Positions 48,759-57,869 are shown, numbered from the stretch's first letter. The stretch is DNA of 64,000 nt from Deltaproteobacteria bacterium (GCA_016210005.1 JACQVA010000147.1:1-64000); one strand, 5' to 3'. Translations and numbers: made by a program. Notes: generated from the letters alone by a model not told the origin.

Positions 48759-49676
48759 GTGCGCACAAAACCCGCCTGGCGGACCGCGTCTTGTCGGTTA
48801 CACCTGCTGCCGCTGCTGGCGCTCCTGGGTTTGGCCGCGCCGGTAAGTGCGGAGGTGCCCTTGCCCGCGCAGATGCTGGCGCCGGAGCGCTGGGCTGACG
48901 ACAACCTGGCGGTGGGCTACATCGGCCACGCCAGCGTGCTGATCAAACTCAGCGGCACGTTTATCCTGACCGACCCCACTTTCAACGATCGGGTCGGGGT
49001 CAGCATCGGGCCTCTGACCATCGGCCCCCAGCGGCTGGTCAAGCCCGCGCTGGCGCTGGAGCGGCTACCGCACCCCGCGGCGGTACTGATCAGCCATCCG
49101 CACTTCGACAGCCTCGACCTACCCAGCCTGCGCCGGCTGCCGCGCGCTACGACGCTGATCGCGCCGCCGCAGTGTAGCGATTTGCTTGGCGACCTCGGCT
49201 TCGAGCGCTTGATCGAACTCGGGTGGGGCGAACGGGTGACGGTGGACGGGGTGACGATCGAGGCGGTGGCGGTGAACCACTGGGGCAAGCGCGTACCCTG
49301 GGGCCAGTGGCGCGGCTACAACGGCTACCTCTTGAGCAAAGCCGGCGTTAATGTGTTGTTCGCCAGCGACACGGCGTACACGCCGAGCTTCGCTCGCTTT
49401 CGCCAGCACGGGCCGGAGTTGAGCGCCGCGATCTTCGGCAACGGCGCCTATGACCCGTGGATTCGCAATCACGCCAGCCCCGAGCAGGTGTGGCAGATGT
49501 TTCAGGAGTCCGGCGCACGCTTCCTGATCCCGATTCACTGGGACACCTTTCGCCTCGGCCGAGAGCCGGTCGGCGATGCCATGCGCCGCCTGCTGCTGGC
49601 CGCCGGCGCGCAAGCCGACCGCATCGTGATTCGCGCCATCGGCGCCGAGTGGTCGTGGCGCCACGAGGCGCCGTAG
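48759..49676 (+). CDS. Exported MBL-fold metallohydrolase (NAPE-PLD/UlaG-like) with altered metal motif
   Basis: A 305-residue protein with a signal peptide (LHLLPLLALLGLAAPVSA) followed by a metallo-beta-lactamase fold: VGYIGHASVLIKLSGTFILT, DPTFNDRVG, VNHWGKRVPWG, FASDTAYTPSF and FLIPIHWDTFRLGREP. These features match the NAPE-PLD/RomA group. The usual HxHxDH motif reads H113-P-H115-F-D117-S118, so the sixth-position His that normally binds the second metal is Ser. The start is GTG 48759; longer in-frame forms have no coding character before it. It is divergent from the Cys-rich gene. Confidence 0.87.
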   Translation: MRTKPAWRTASCRLHLLPLLALLGLAAPVSAEVPLPAQMLAPERWADDNLAVGYIGHASVLIKLSGTFILTDPTFNDRVGVSIGPLTIGPQRLVKPALALERLPHPAAVLISHPHFDSLDLPSLRRLPRATTLIAPPQCSDLLGDLGFERLIELGWGERVTVDGVTIEAVAVNHWGKRVPWGQWRGYNGYLLSKAGVNVLFASDTAYTPSFARFRQHGPELSAAIFGNGAYDPWIRNHASPEQVWQMFQESGARFLIPIHWDTFRLGREPVGDAMRRLLLAAGAQADRIVIRAIGAEWSWRHEAP

Positions 49677-49875
49677 CTACGCGGTGCGGCAGGGACCTTC
49701 GTGCCGACGCGAAGGGACCGGCCCCTGCGATGGTTGTGCGGAAGGATGCGGGACAACAAGGCTGGTGCTGGCCTTCGGGCTTGCTTGCAATGGATTCCCT
49801 CAGCCTGACCCGCTCCCTGGGGTAAGAGGGAGCCTAGAGAACCCGTCGCGGACCTTACAAGCCGGCGTACTGCGC

Positions 49876-51927
49876 TCACAACCCGAAGGTACGGGTCGGA
49901 GTCCGCGTCGGCACTCGGGTAAGGCTGGGCGTGGGGGTAACCGAGGGCCGGCGTGTGAAGGATGCGGTCGGCGTCACGCTGGGCCGGCGGGTAGCTGTGC
50001 GCGTCGGTGAAGCTGTCGGCGTGCGTGTGTTCACGACCACACCGCCTGTGGGCGTGGCGGTAGGCCGGCGCGTGGCCGTGCGCGTGGGTGTCACGGTCTT
50101 AGTTGCGGTTGGGGTGCTCGTCCTCGTCCGAGTCGGCCTGCGGGTATTCGTCCGGGTCGGCGTCGGCGTACGCGTCGGCGTCACGGTTTTCGTTGCGGTT
50201 GGGGTGCTCGTCTTCGTCCGAGTCGGCCTGCGAGTATTCGTCCGGGTCGGCGTCGGCGTGCGCAACGCCGGCGGAGTCCCAGTGGCCGTGGCGGTGCCGA
50301 GCACGGTGGGGGTATCGGAGGGTGTCGGAGTTGCACTGGGGGTATTGCTCGGCGTGCGTGTTGCGGTTGCCGGCGCAGTGTTGGTGATCGTTGGAGTGGC
50401 GGTACGAGTCGGCGTCGGAGTGATGGTCGGGGTGCGGGTGGGCGTGCTAGTGCGCGTGGCCGTACCGGTCTTCGTCGGGGTGCGGGTCTTTGTCGGTGTG
50501 GCGGTACTGGTTGGTGGGACCGTGTTGGTTACCGTCTTCGTTGCCGTCGGCGTCTTCGTCGAGGTGCTGGTGCGCGTCGCGGTGCCGGTTTTCGTCGGGG
50601 TGCGGGTGATCGTCGATGTCGGGGTGAGGGTAGGGGTAGCGGTAGCGGTGGAAGTCGGCGTCGGCGTGAACGGCGGAGACACACCATTGCTCAGCAGCAC
50701 CGATACTGAGGCCGCGTGGCTAGCATCGGTATCGAGCACCGCGAGGTCATCGTAGCCGTCGCCGTTGAAGTCCGAAGCCACCAGCGCCTCCGGCTCAAGT
50801 CCGGTCTGGATACGGGTAATCGTGGAGGCGAAGGTCGCGTCGCCGTTACCCAGTCTGATCATCACCTGATCGGAGCCGGCGTCGGTGACGGCGATATCGA
50901 GGATCGCGTCGTGGTTGAAGTCGGCTAGGGCAATTGCAGTGGGGAACGCACCAAACGTATACACAACCGCCGGCGCGAACGCCGCCGTGCCGTTGCTCGT
51001 GCTGGTGTTGCGCAGGATGCTGGCCGTACCGTCCGAGTTCAGCACCACCAAGTCGAGCTTGCCGTCACCGTCGAGGTCGCCGCCACTGAGCGAAAGCGGC
51101 GCCAGCCCGGCCTCGAAGAGCGCTGCCGCACCGAACGGGGTGCCGACCACAGCCGCCGTGTTGAGGTGGATTGCCACCGCGTTCTCGCCCTGCAGGGCAA
51201 CCGCCAAATCCGGAAGCGCGTCGGCATCGAAGTGGCCCACCACCGCTGCCACCGGTATCGACACGCCCGGATCCTTCGGTGTCGATCCGGTGCCGAGCAG
51301 TGGCGTCAGCCGCGTCAGCGACGTCGCTGTCCGCTTGAACAGCGTGAGGTAGCCGGTGAAAGAGTCGCCCACGACCAGATCGACCCAGCCATCGCCGTTA
51401 AAGTCCGCGACCGCGGCCGAGTCGAAAGAGCAGGGCTGCGGCGGGATGTAATTCTCGCCGCAAGGCGGCCGCGCCGGGAAAAACGGTCGCAGCGTCAGCG
51501 CTGCATTCTCGTACACCTGCACCAGCGGGAAGAAGCTTAGCGAGAGCGAGTCGGTACCGACCAGCACCAAGTCGGCGGCGGTGTCCGGCGGCGCGATCGG
51601 CCCTGCTGCGATCGCGCTGATGTCCAGCACGCCACCGCTCAAGGTCAGCTGCAAGTCCGCCGGTGCCACCGGCGGCTGCGCCGCGAAGGTACCGTCACTC
51701 TGGCCCAGGAAGAGGTTGAGCCAGTTGATACCGTCGACATCCATGCTCGGCACCACCAAGTCCGGCGTCGAATCGGCATCAAAGCGGCCGGCGGCCAAGC
51801 CGAAAGCGTACGGCGCCCCATTCAACGAGTACGTCCGCCGGGCGCCAAAAGAGGCCGGCGCCGGCGTCGCCGAGGCCACCCCAACCAGCACCAGCACCAC
51901 TGCCAGCAGGTATGCAATCCGAGACAT
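49876..51927 (-). CDS. Secreted FG-GAP/VCBS repeat protein with long Thr/Pro tail
   Basis: A 683-residue protein. A signal peptide ([20 protein letters not shown]) is followed by about six FG-GAP-type blades with calcium-binding DxDxDGxxD-like loops ([48 protein letters not shown]), probably a beta-propeller. The last 250 or so residues are Thr/Pro/Arg low-complexity sequence ([20 protein letters not shown] type), a likely O-glycosylated stalk, ending RTFGL with no domain after it. I prefer ATG 51927 to ATG 51936 because a TATAAG -10 (51944-51939) would put transcription start past 51936. Confidence 0.88.
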   Translation of the reverse strand: MSRIAYLLAVVLVLVGVASATPAPASFGARRTYSLNGAPYAFGLAAGRFDADSTPDLVVPSMDVDGINWLNLFLGQSDGTFAAQPPVAPADLQLTLSGGVLDISAIAAGPIAPPDTAADLVLVGTDSLSLSFFPLVQVYENAALTLRPFFPARPPCGENYIPPQPCSFDSAAVADFNGDGWVDLVVGDSFTGYLTLFKRTATSLTRLTPLLGTGSTPKDPGVSIPVAAVVGHFDADALPDLAVALQGENAVAIHLNTAAVVGTPFGAAALFEAGLAPLSLSGGDLDGDGKLDLVVLNSDGTASILRNTSTSNGTAAFAPAVVYTFGAFPTAIALADFNHDAILDIAVTDAGSDQVMIRLGNGDATFASTITRIQTGLEPEALVASDFNGDGYDDLAVLDTDASHAASVSVLLSNGVSPPFTPTPTSTATATPTLTPTSTITRTPTKTGTATRTSTSTKTPTATKTVTNTVPPTSTATPTKTRTPTKTGTATRTSTPTRTPTITPTPTRTATPTITNTAPATATRTPSNTPSATPTPSDTPTVLGTATATGTPPALRTPTPTRTNTRRPTRTKTSTPTATKTVTPTRTPTPTRTNTRRPTRTRTSTPTATKTVTPTRTATRRPTATPTGGVVVNTRTPTASPTRTATRRPSVTPTASFTRRPSVTPTPSLTRVPTRTPTRTFGL
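50090..50269. repeat. 90-bp tandem duplication inside the Thr/Pro tail
   Basis: Two consecutive 90-base units (from 50090 and 50180) are almost identical. On the minus strand they encode two 30-residue Thr/Pro/Arg units. The period is a multiple of three, so copy-number change would keep the frame. Confidence 0.75.
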
Positions 51928-51938
51928 CACGGCCATCG

Positions 51939-51944
51939 CTTATA
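51939..51944 (-). promoter_or_regulatory. -10-like TATAAG before the FG-GAP gene
   Basis: TATAAG on the minus strand lies 8-11 bases before GTG 51930 and ATG 51927, with no Shine-Dalgarno between. A start site about 7 bases downstream would give a leaderless mRNA. Confidence 0.45.
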
Positions 51945-52290
51945 GCTGAGGCGCAGCGCAGAAGTCACGAAAAAAATCCCGGCACGCAAAACCCGCAACT
52001 TGGCGAATGCTGTGTCGGAGCGATGGCGGCCGCGAAGGCACTACGCGGCGCCGCCCAGTTGCCGCGCGCCGGCCGCGCCATCGCCGCGGCAGCCCGTCCT
52101 GCCGAATGAGGAATGAGATAGAGCAGCAAGGGTCATAGGGGTTTTCCCGTATGACGTTGACAGCTGTCGCTCTCATGTTCTTAGGTGTCTACAACGAGAC
52201 GCAGGGTGGGGCACGGTTGACACGATTACCGGCTTCAACCAACTCGCCCAGAAACGGGCTTACTTAACGAGAGACGAAGGAGGCTCAGTC
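51945..52290. promoter_or_regulatory. Intergenic region with TTGACA elements and a palindrome
   Basis: No gene was seen in these 346 bases, and they are less GC-rich than the surroundings. TTGACA occurs at 52157-52162 and 52217-52222. The first overlaps the palindrome GACAGCTGTC (52159-52168), a possible operator. AAGGAGG about 8 bases before ATG 52291 is the ribosome-binding site for the next gene. The -10 hexamers are weak. Confidence 0.35.
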
Positions 52291-52626
52291 ATGGCAGGTG
52301 AATTTTCTGATCTTGAGAAACGTGTCTTCTTGCAGATGCTCTACTTTGGGACGACGGATGCTCCAGGTGACGATGTGAACCCGTACGACTCCGTGTCGGT
52401 GTTCCTAACCAGTACGGTTGGCTCGTTGCGGTGGGGGATCGACCAGCAGGTGCGGCAACGGTCGAAAGCTCGGTTTGCCTTTGCCTTCTCCCGAATCCTG
52501 GTGGCTTATGAGATCACTAACCTCGACGAGAGCAAGATTGCTGATTCGCTAGGAGATGACACCCGCACCAATATGCAGGTCGTTGACGGTTGGGTTGCCG
52601 TGTCGAAATTTCCACCCCGACCGTAG
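52291..52626 (+). CDS. Protein of unknown function
   Basis: A 111-residue soluble protein with no recognised family. It has a mixed sequence (MAGEFSDLEKRVFLQMLYFG, then DDVNPYDSVSVFLTSTVGSL) without signal peptide or membrane segment. AAGGAGG before the ATG makes expression likely. It is followed after 44 bases by an exported protein gene on the same strand. The two share a lower GC content than their neighbours and may form one transferred unit. Confidence 0.6.
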   Translation: MAGEFSDLEKRVFLQMLYFGTTDAPGDDVNPYDSVSVFLTSTVGSLRWGIDQQVRQRSKARFAFAFSRILVAYEITNLDESKIADSLGDDTRTNMQVVDGWVAVSKFPPRP

Positions 52627-52670
52627 AATCTGGCGAAAACCGCTTGGGTGCAAGATGAAGAGAGGACAAC

Positions 52671-53918
52671 ATGAAGGCCATTGAGAATGGGATCCTGCGA
52701 CTTGGTCCGGCATGGGCGCTGCTCGTCGTTCTTGGCACTAGCACTGTCGCCCGGGCAGATAGCGCCGGCTCGGACGGTATCGTCCTGTTTGATTCGCGAG
52801 ACCTGAGCGTATCGCTGAAGGCTCTCGACCAGGACAAGGGCAATGTGGGGATCGACTACAAACTTGCGCTCAAGAAGAACCTTACGGAGGTCGATCTCAA
52901 GAAAGCGCTGCCGGCACTCGATGACTGGTTGGACTTCACGAGCCGCACCTCACTCGATATTCGGAGTGACGGCTTCTTGACCGTCACCTCGCGCGAGAAC
53001 AGAGCCAACAGCATCCTTAGCCAAGCAAGCCTGACGCTCGCACCACTGTGGCGCATTGAACGAAAAGCGCCGGCAGCGGCTCCCGGTGCCGGCGGCATCG
53101 CGGGGGTCGTGGCAGCTGTCCAAGCCTGCTTCACCCAGGACGACTATGCCAAGTTGCAACACAACTATGGTGCGGAGCTTGGCAAATTCCTGGCCGTACC
53201 CGGGGTTGCGCTTCAGGTCGCAAACGGGCTGCAATGTCTTATTATTCCCGACCATCTCGAGCGCTACCGCGACGACCTGGGCGGTGCTTACGAGGAGATT
53301 GTCGCAAGGCTGCCACCCAACGGAATCGAGAAGGTCCTGGACGAGTTCCGGCGCATGCGCCAACGCTACGATTCCCCGCTCTGGATCGACGGGAACCTTC
53401 ACTTCAAACACGAAGCGACCCAGGACTTCGACGATTACGATCTTGCCGGTGGCGCTGGGATATCCATCACGACCGTATATCTGAGCCAACTGCTCGATCT
53501 GCCTTTCGGCCTTCTGAGGTCGGGAAAGAACAACGGCTCCAGGCAGCTCGACGTGTCCTTGTCCTACGACTACGTTGGAAAGATGGATCAGACCGGCAGA
53601 GCAACCGTCCGCGGTGATGACACGGAGGCGAACCGACTGAACGCGAGAGCGGAGTGGGAGACCGGTATCCTACGAAGTGAGCGACTGTCACTGGTCTACG
53701 ACGCGTACTACGAGTTCGATGCGCCACCGTCGGTTCGACAGGGCGGAAAAGATTATGGAGCGTTCTTCCTCGCCAAGCTGGAACACCTGCTTTTCGAGTA
53801 CAAGGACGCGAAGACCCAGGTGGCATTGATCTACACGAATGGCGAGTTGCCGCCCAACTTCGAAGGCGGTTCGGTCCTCGGCGCGGGGTTTTCTTTGTAT
53901 TTTCCGCCGGGCATGTAG
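52671..53918 (+). CDS. Exported protein of unknown function, possible outer-membrane beta-barrel
   Basis: A 415-residue protein with a signal peptide (LGPAWALLVVLGTSTVARA) and no recognised family. The N-terminal third alternates polar and hydrophobic residues. The last third does so strongly, with aromatic ends (LDVSLSYDYVGKMD, RLSLVYDAYYEFDAPP, AGFSLYFPPGM) as in beta-barrel strands. A central helical region carries two widely spaced cysteines (AAVQACFTQDDYAKLQHNYG and NGLQCLIIP). AGAGAGGA lies before the ATG. It may be linked in transcription to the 111-residue gene upstream. Confidence 0.65.
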   Translation: MKAIENGILRLGPAWALLVVLGTSTVARADSAGSDGIVLFDSRDLSVSLKALDQDKGNVGIDYKLALKKNLTEVDLKKALPALDDWLDFTSRTSLDIRSDGFLTVTSRENRANSILSQASLTLAPLWRIERKAPAAAPGAGGIAGVVAAVQACFTQDDYAKLQHNYGAELGKFLAVPGVALQVANGLQCLIIPDHLERYRDDLGGAYEEIVARLPPNGIEKVLDEFRRMRQRYDSPLWIDGNLHFKHEATQDFDDYDLAGGAGISITTVYLSQLLDLPFGLLRSGKNNGSRQLDVSLSYDYVGKMDQTGRATVRGDDTEANRLNARAEWETGILRSERLSLVYDAYYEFDAPPSVRQGGKDYGAFFLAKLEHLLFEYKDAKTQVALIYTNGELPPNFEGGSVLGAGFSLYFPPGM

Positions 53919-54033
53919 GCTGCGTATATCGCCGCGGTCAGTCGTAACGCCCTTCCCTCCGACGGAGGATTCGCGCTATAGCCCGGGCTGCGCGCTGTGG
54001 CCGCCAGGTCTCGAAGGTGGCGCGGCGGCGGGG

Positions 54034-55212
54034 ATGGATCAGGCGATGAACGCGGACATCAGCTTCGTGCAGTCGGAGCAAGCACTGCATGAAGAGGCGA
54101 TGCAGCAGAGCGGGACCGGCGACTTCGGCGACTGCTCCTATCTCGAAGGCATGCGGGTGGTGCTGGCGGCATACGACGGTGAGGCCAAGTTTCACCCCGC
54201 CGGCCGCCAAGCGGCGCGCGCTACTCTGGTGCAGGCGCTGAAGACGCGGCTGCGCTCGCAGCAGTTATTGCAACAGCACGCGGCCGTGCTCACCCGCGAG
54301 ATTCGCCGGCCCGTCATTGTGCTCGGGCTGGTGCGCACCGGCAGCACCGCCCTGCACCATCTGCTCGGGCAGGACCCGGACATCAACGTGCTCGAATACT
54401 GGCTGGCGGCGCATCCGCAGCCACGTCCGCCGCGCAGTCAATGGCGCGACTTGCCCGACTTTCAGGAGTCGGCCGCCGAGATCGAGGGCATGTACGCCTT
54501 CGACCCGTCGCTACGCGGCGTCCACCTCATGGCGCCCGACTTGGCCGAGGAATGCCGCCACCTGTTGGCGCAGAGCTTCACCGACGACGCCTACGAGGTC
54601 AACGCGACGGTGCCGAGCTACACCAAGTGGTACGAGAACGGGCACCACCGCGCTGCCTACCTGCGCCATCGCGATCTGATCAAGCTGATCGGCTCGACCG
54701 CCCCCGCCGATCGCCGCTGGATTCTGAAGTATCCGGTGCACATGAAGCACTTGGGCGCGCTCCTCGAAGTCTACCCCGACGCCTGCATTGTGCAGACCCA
54801 CCGCGATCCGTCGCGGGTGCTGGCGTCGTACATCGACCTCATCGCCGGCTTCCGGGCGATCTTCGAGCAGGACATCGATCGCGCCGCCATCGGCCGGGAG
54901 CAACTCGAAGTCTGGGCCGCGGGCTCCGAGAGAGCCATTGCCGTGCGCCGTGAGCACCACCCCTCGCAGTTCTTCGATCTCTACTTCCACGAGTTCGTCG
55001 CCGACCCGATCGGCTCGGTACGCCGCATCTACGAGCGCTTCGGTCTGTCGCTCTCCGCCGCCGCCGAAGAGCGCATGCGCCAGTGGCAGCAATCAACCCC
55101 GGAGGGCAAGCACGGCAAGCGCCATACCATGGAGGACGTCGGCATCACCCGCGCCGAGGTGCTCGACCGCTTTGCCGCCTACATGAAGTATTTCGACCTC
55201 AAACCCGAGTAA
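54034..55212 (+). CDS. PAPS-dependent sulfotransferase family protein
   Basis: A 392-residue sulfotransferase-fold protein. The 5'-phosphosulfate loop is VIVLGLVRTGSTALHHLLGQ (about residues 95-114). RRWILKYPVHMKHL and the 3'-phosphate-binding segment IVQTHRDPSRVLASYIDLIA follow. The family transfers sulfate from PAPS to hydroxyl or amine groups; the substrate here is unknown. The chosen ATG 54034 begins MDQAMNADISFVQSEQAL. The longer frame from 53839 overlaps the previous gene and is not coding-like. A class III aminotransferase follows after 33 bases, which suggests a joint pathway. Confidence 0.87.
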   Translation: MDQAMNADISFVQSEQALHEEAMQQSGTGDFGDCSYLEGMRVVLAAYDGEAKFHPAGRQAARATLVQALKTRLRSQQLLQQHAAVLTREIRRPVIVLGLVRTGSTALHHLLGQDPDINVLEYWLAAHPQPRPPRSQWRDLPDFQESAAEIEGMYAFDPSLRGVHLMAPDLAEECRHLLAQSFTDDAYEVNATVPSYTKWYENGHHRAAYLRHRDLIKLIGSTAPADRRWILKYPVHMKHLGALLEVYPDACIVQTHRDPSRVLASYIDLIAGFRAIFEQDIDRAAIGREQLEVWAAGSERAIAVRREHHPSQFFDLYFHEFVADPIGSVRRIYERFGLSLSAAAEERMRQWQQSTPEGKHGKRHTMEDVGITRAEVLDRFAAYMKYFDLKPE

Positions 55213-55245
55213 GCAGCCCGCGGCCATGCTCTTGTGGGTAGGCCC

Positions 55246-56565
55246 ATGACTTCAGCGACACCGCCCCTGCGCTTTACCCGTAAACCGCGCAGCCAACACG
55301 AGGCGCGGCTGCTGGCGCTGACCGAACGTTTGCTCCCGACCGGCGTGCGCAACGCCTCGATGTCGCCGCAGTACGCCATGGTGATCAAGGAGGCCCGCGG
55401 CGCGCGCATCGTTGATTGCAGCGGTAACGAGTACATCGACTACCTGCTCGGCTCGGGTCCGCTGCTGCTCGGGCACGCGCACCCGGCAGTGGTGGCGGCG
55501 GTGCGCGCTCAGCTCGAGCGCGGCAGCAGCTACCTCATGGTCAACGAGCCCGCGATCGAGCTCGCCGAGCAGATCGTGCAGCTGGTGCCGTGTGCCGAGG
55601 CGGTGTGCTTTCACAGCAGCGGCTCCGAAGCCGTCTTCTTCGCCTTGCGGCTGGCTCGTGCCTACCGGCGGCGCAACAAAATCCTCAAGTTCGAAGGCGG
55701 CTTCCACGGCATGAGCGATTACGCGCTCATGAGCAATCAGTGGACACGCACGCCGCGCGACTATCCGGCGGCGGTGCCGAACTCGGCGGGAATTCCGCCC
55801 GCCGTCGCCGAGCAAGTGCTGATCGCGCCGTTCAATGACGGCGAAACCACCAGCGCCCTCATCGAACAGCACCGCGAGGAGTTGGCCGGCGTGCTGATCG
55901 AGCCGTTGCAGCGCACGATTCCGCCGCGGCCAGGATTCCTGCAAGCGCTGCGCAGTATTACCGCCCACTACCGGATCCCGTTGATCTTCGATGAAGTCGT
56001 TACCGGCTTTCGGCTCGCACTCGGGGGCGCGCAGGAATACTACGGCGTCATCCCGGACCTGTGCGCGTTGGGCAAGAGCATCTGCGGCGGGCATCCGCTC
56101 GGGGTCTTGTGCGGCAAGGCTGAAATCCTGGACCTGGCTCGGCCCGAGCGACTCGGCAGCAGCGAGGCGGTCATGCTGACCGGCACGTTCAGCGCCAACC
56201 CGATCTCGGCCAGTGCCGCGCTCGCCTGTATCAACGAGCTACGCGCGCCCGGGTGCTACGATCGCCTGGCGGCCAAAGGCCGGCGCCTCATGTGTGGCTT
56301 GCAGCAGCAGCTCGACGACGCCGGCATTCCCGCCCGGGTCTGCGGCGAGCCCTCGGTCTTCCAGCCCTGGTTCACCAGCAGCGAAATCACCGACCACCGC
56401 TCCACGCTGACTGCCGACTGGCAGCGCAACCTCCACTTCATCGACCACCTACTCGACGCCGGAGTGGTCAAAGCTCACGAGAAATTCTTCGTCTCGACGG
56501 CACACTCCGACGAGGACATCGACCAGACGCTGGCGGCTTGCGCGTTCGCGGTAGAACGTTTGTAG
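55246..56565 (+). CDS. Class III aminotransferase / glutamate-1-semialdehyde aminomutase-like
   Basis: A 439-residue PLP enzyme of GSAM size. It has GNEYIDYLLGSGPLLLGHAH, a phosphate-binding segment FHSSGSEAVFFALRLAR, LIFDEVVTGFRLALGGAQEY and the Schiff-base lysine in LCALGKSICGGHPLG (about K277). The sequence resembles HemL-like aminotransferases that are not in heme operons. The start ATG 55246 is preferred to GTG 55234; neither has a strong Shine-Dalgarno. It follows the sulfotransferase gene and is a paralogue of the enzyme at 1388-2848. Confidence 0.9.
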   Translation: MTSATPPLRFTRKPRSQHEARLLALTERLLPTGVRNASMSPQYAMVIKEARGARIVDCSGNEYIDYLLGSGPLLLGHAHPAVVAAVRAQLERGSSYLMVNEPAIELAEQIVQLVPCAEAVCFHSSGSEAVFFALRLARAYRRRNKILKFEGGFHGMSDYALMSNQWTRTPRDYPAAVPNSAGIPPAVAEQVLIAPFNDGETTSALIEQHREELAGVLIEPLQRTIPPRPGFLQALRSITAHYRIPLIFDEVVTGFRLALGGAQEYYGVIPDLCALGKSICGGHPLGVLCGKAEILDLARPERLGSSEAVMLTGTFSANPISASAALACINELRAPGCYDRLAAKGRRLMCGLQQQLDDAGIPARVCGEPSVFQPWFTSSEITDHRSTLTADWQRNLHFIDHLLDAGVVKAHEKFFVSTAHSDEDIDQTLAACAFAVERL

Positions 56566-56598
56566 TCCGGGCGATCTCGCTGAGACGGCGGTCTTCCC

Positions 56599-57381
56599 TT
56601 ACCGCTCCAGCCGAGCCCGCCAGCCGTCGGGAAGCGCAATTGACGGGTCGAGGCACAGCGGTGAGATCGCCACCGCACCGCTCTGGACGGCGGCGATGTC
56701 ACCGCCCGGCCTGATGTCTTCGAGCGAGCTAAAACGGTGGAGGTAGTCACCTTCCGGGCCCGGCACAAACAGCCGCCCGTAGCGGCAGCGCGTCACCTGC
56801 GTCACCACACGCGCCGACTTGACCGTTGCCTCTGCCGGCATGTTCACGGAGAAGCAGTCGATGCCGGGCGGAAACTCCCGCCCGAGTAAGTCCGCCACCA
56901 CCTCGGCCGCGATCTCGGCCATGGCCTCCACACGCGAACCGAGCAGCTCCGCCCGGTGCGCACCGCTCAGTCCGTAAGCGTCGGCCGGAACTGCCATGGA
57001 AAACGCCACCGCGGGCAGCCCGGCGATGGAAGCCTCGATCGCGGCCCCGACGGTCCCACTCGACCACAGAAACGCGGTGCCATAATTGAGCCCCAGATTC
57101 ACGCCCGAGACGACTAAGGCCGGGCGCTCGCGGTGCAGCGTATGTACCGCCAGGTTGACGCAATCGGCGGGCGAGCCGCTGACGGTGTCGATGGCCAGGC
57201 CGTCGCGCTCGACCCGGCGCACCCGCAGCGGCTCGAAGCGGCTGATGGCTTTAGCGATCCAGCTGCGCTCGCAGTCGGGAACGATAACCCTGACCGTACC
57301 CAGCCTGGTCAGAGCCCGTGCCAACGGCACCAGCGCAGGCGAGTCGATCCCGTCATCATTGGTTAGCAGTAAGGTTGCCAT
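56599..57381 (-). CDS. surE: 5'/3'-nucleotidase SurE
   Basis: A 260-residue SurE-fold phosphatase acting on nucleoside monophosphates and short polyphosphates. The metal-binding TNDDG is at residues 7-11. The second metal-site loop SGVNLGLNYGTAFLWSSGTV has Trp-Ser where YSGTV is usual. AAIEASIAGLPAVAFSMAV and CFSVNMP follow. It converges with the aminotransferase gene. GCTAAC lies about 10 bases before the ATG and there is no Shine-Dalgarno, so the mRNA may be leaderless. Confidence 0.93.
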   Translation of the reverse strand: MATLLLTNDDGIDSPALVPLARALTRLGTVRVIVPDCERSWIAKAISRFEPLRVRRVERDGLAIDTVSGSPADCVNLAVHTLHRERPALVVSGVNLGLNYGTAFLWSSGTVGAAIEASIAGLPAVAFSMAVPADAYGLSGAHRAELLGSRVEAMAEIAAEVVADLLGREFPPGIDCFSVNMPAEATVKSARVVTQVTRCRYGRLFVPGPEGDYLHRFSSLEDIRPGGDIAAVQSGAVAISPLCLDPSIALPDGWRARLER

Positions 57382-57518
57382 GGCGCCGTGTTAGCATCTC
57401 GCCCCCGGCCTCGGAAGCCGAACCGGCAAGCCGCACCACGGCCGAACTGCCTGACCCGGCCGGCACCTCGATATCGCCCCGATCTCCGTACGGGTTGGCA
57501 GCCCCAGGCGCCGCTTTA

Positions 57519-57701
57519 CTAGTGTTTGTGTTCGATCTTCTTGCCGTAGCTGACCTCGCCCTTGTCTACGCGGAGCGAGAAGCCACAGTCGGGGTTGATA
57601 CACACCCAGGCTTTGAAAAGGACGGAGGCGCCTTCTTGGCCGTAGTCAGACAGTGGAATCAAGATTCCACTGCTGCATTTCTGGCACTTAGGAAACTCCA
57701 T
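57519..57701 (-). CDS. Small zinc-ribbon protein
   Basis: A 60-residue protein with CxxC (FPKCQKCSSG) and CxxxxC (AWVCINPDCGFSLR) pairs 27 residues apart, as in a rubredoxin-like or zinc-ribbon fold. Its C-terminus is Lys/His-rich (GKKIEHKH). It has no other recognised domain. GGAGG lies 6 bases before ATG 57701. A good promoter lies upstream (57759-57787), so it is probably well expressed as a single gene. Function is unknown. Confidence 0.78.
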   Translation of the reverse strand: MEFPKCQKCSSGILIPLSDYGQEGASVLFKAWVCINPDCGFSLRVDKGEVSYGKKIEHKH

Positions 57702-57758
57702 CAACCACCTCCTTTTCGCAGCGACCCCCGGGTTGGTCGCGACCCACCACGGGCGGCG

Positions 57759-57787
57759 ACTCTATCCAAACACCCCTGCGAAATCAA
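57759..57787 (-). promoter_or_regulatory. Sigma-70-type promoter for the zinc-ribbon gene
   Basis: On the minus strand TTGATT (57787-57782) and TAGAGT (57764-57759) are separated by 17 bases. This gives a start near 57752 and a leader of about 50 bases that includes the GGAGG site. Confidence 0.55.
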
Positions 57788-57841
57788 GGCAGTATACGAA
57801 TCCGACCGAATCCGCCAGAGCCGCCCGGGGCCATGGTAATG

Positions 57842-57862
57842 CTCGACACAGTCGAGTACAGT
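57842..57862 (+). promoter_or_regulatory. Inverted repeat and -10-like element before the membrane protein gene
   Basis: CTCGAC-ACA-GTCGAG (57842-57856) is a perfect inverted repeat. It is followed at once by TACAGT (57857-57862), which ends 7 bases before GTG 57870. A regulator bound to the repeat would block RNA polymerase. No Shine-Dalgarno is present. Confidence 0.4.
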
Positions 57863-57869
57863 TTGTGCC

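Noticed and set aside
49931-50755. Val/Gly-rich plus-strand frame (repeating VGVRVGV)
   Set aside because: It is the complement of the Thr/Pro tail of the FG-GAP protein. The repeat pattern is explained by that gene.
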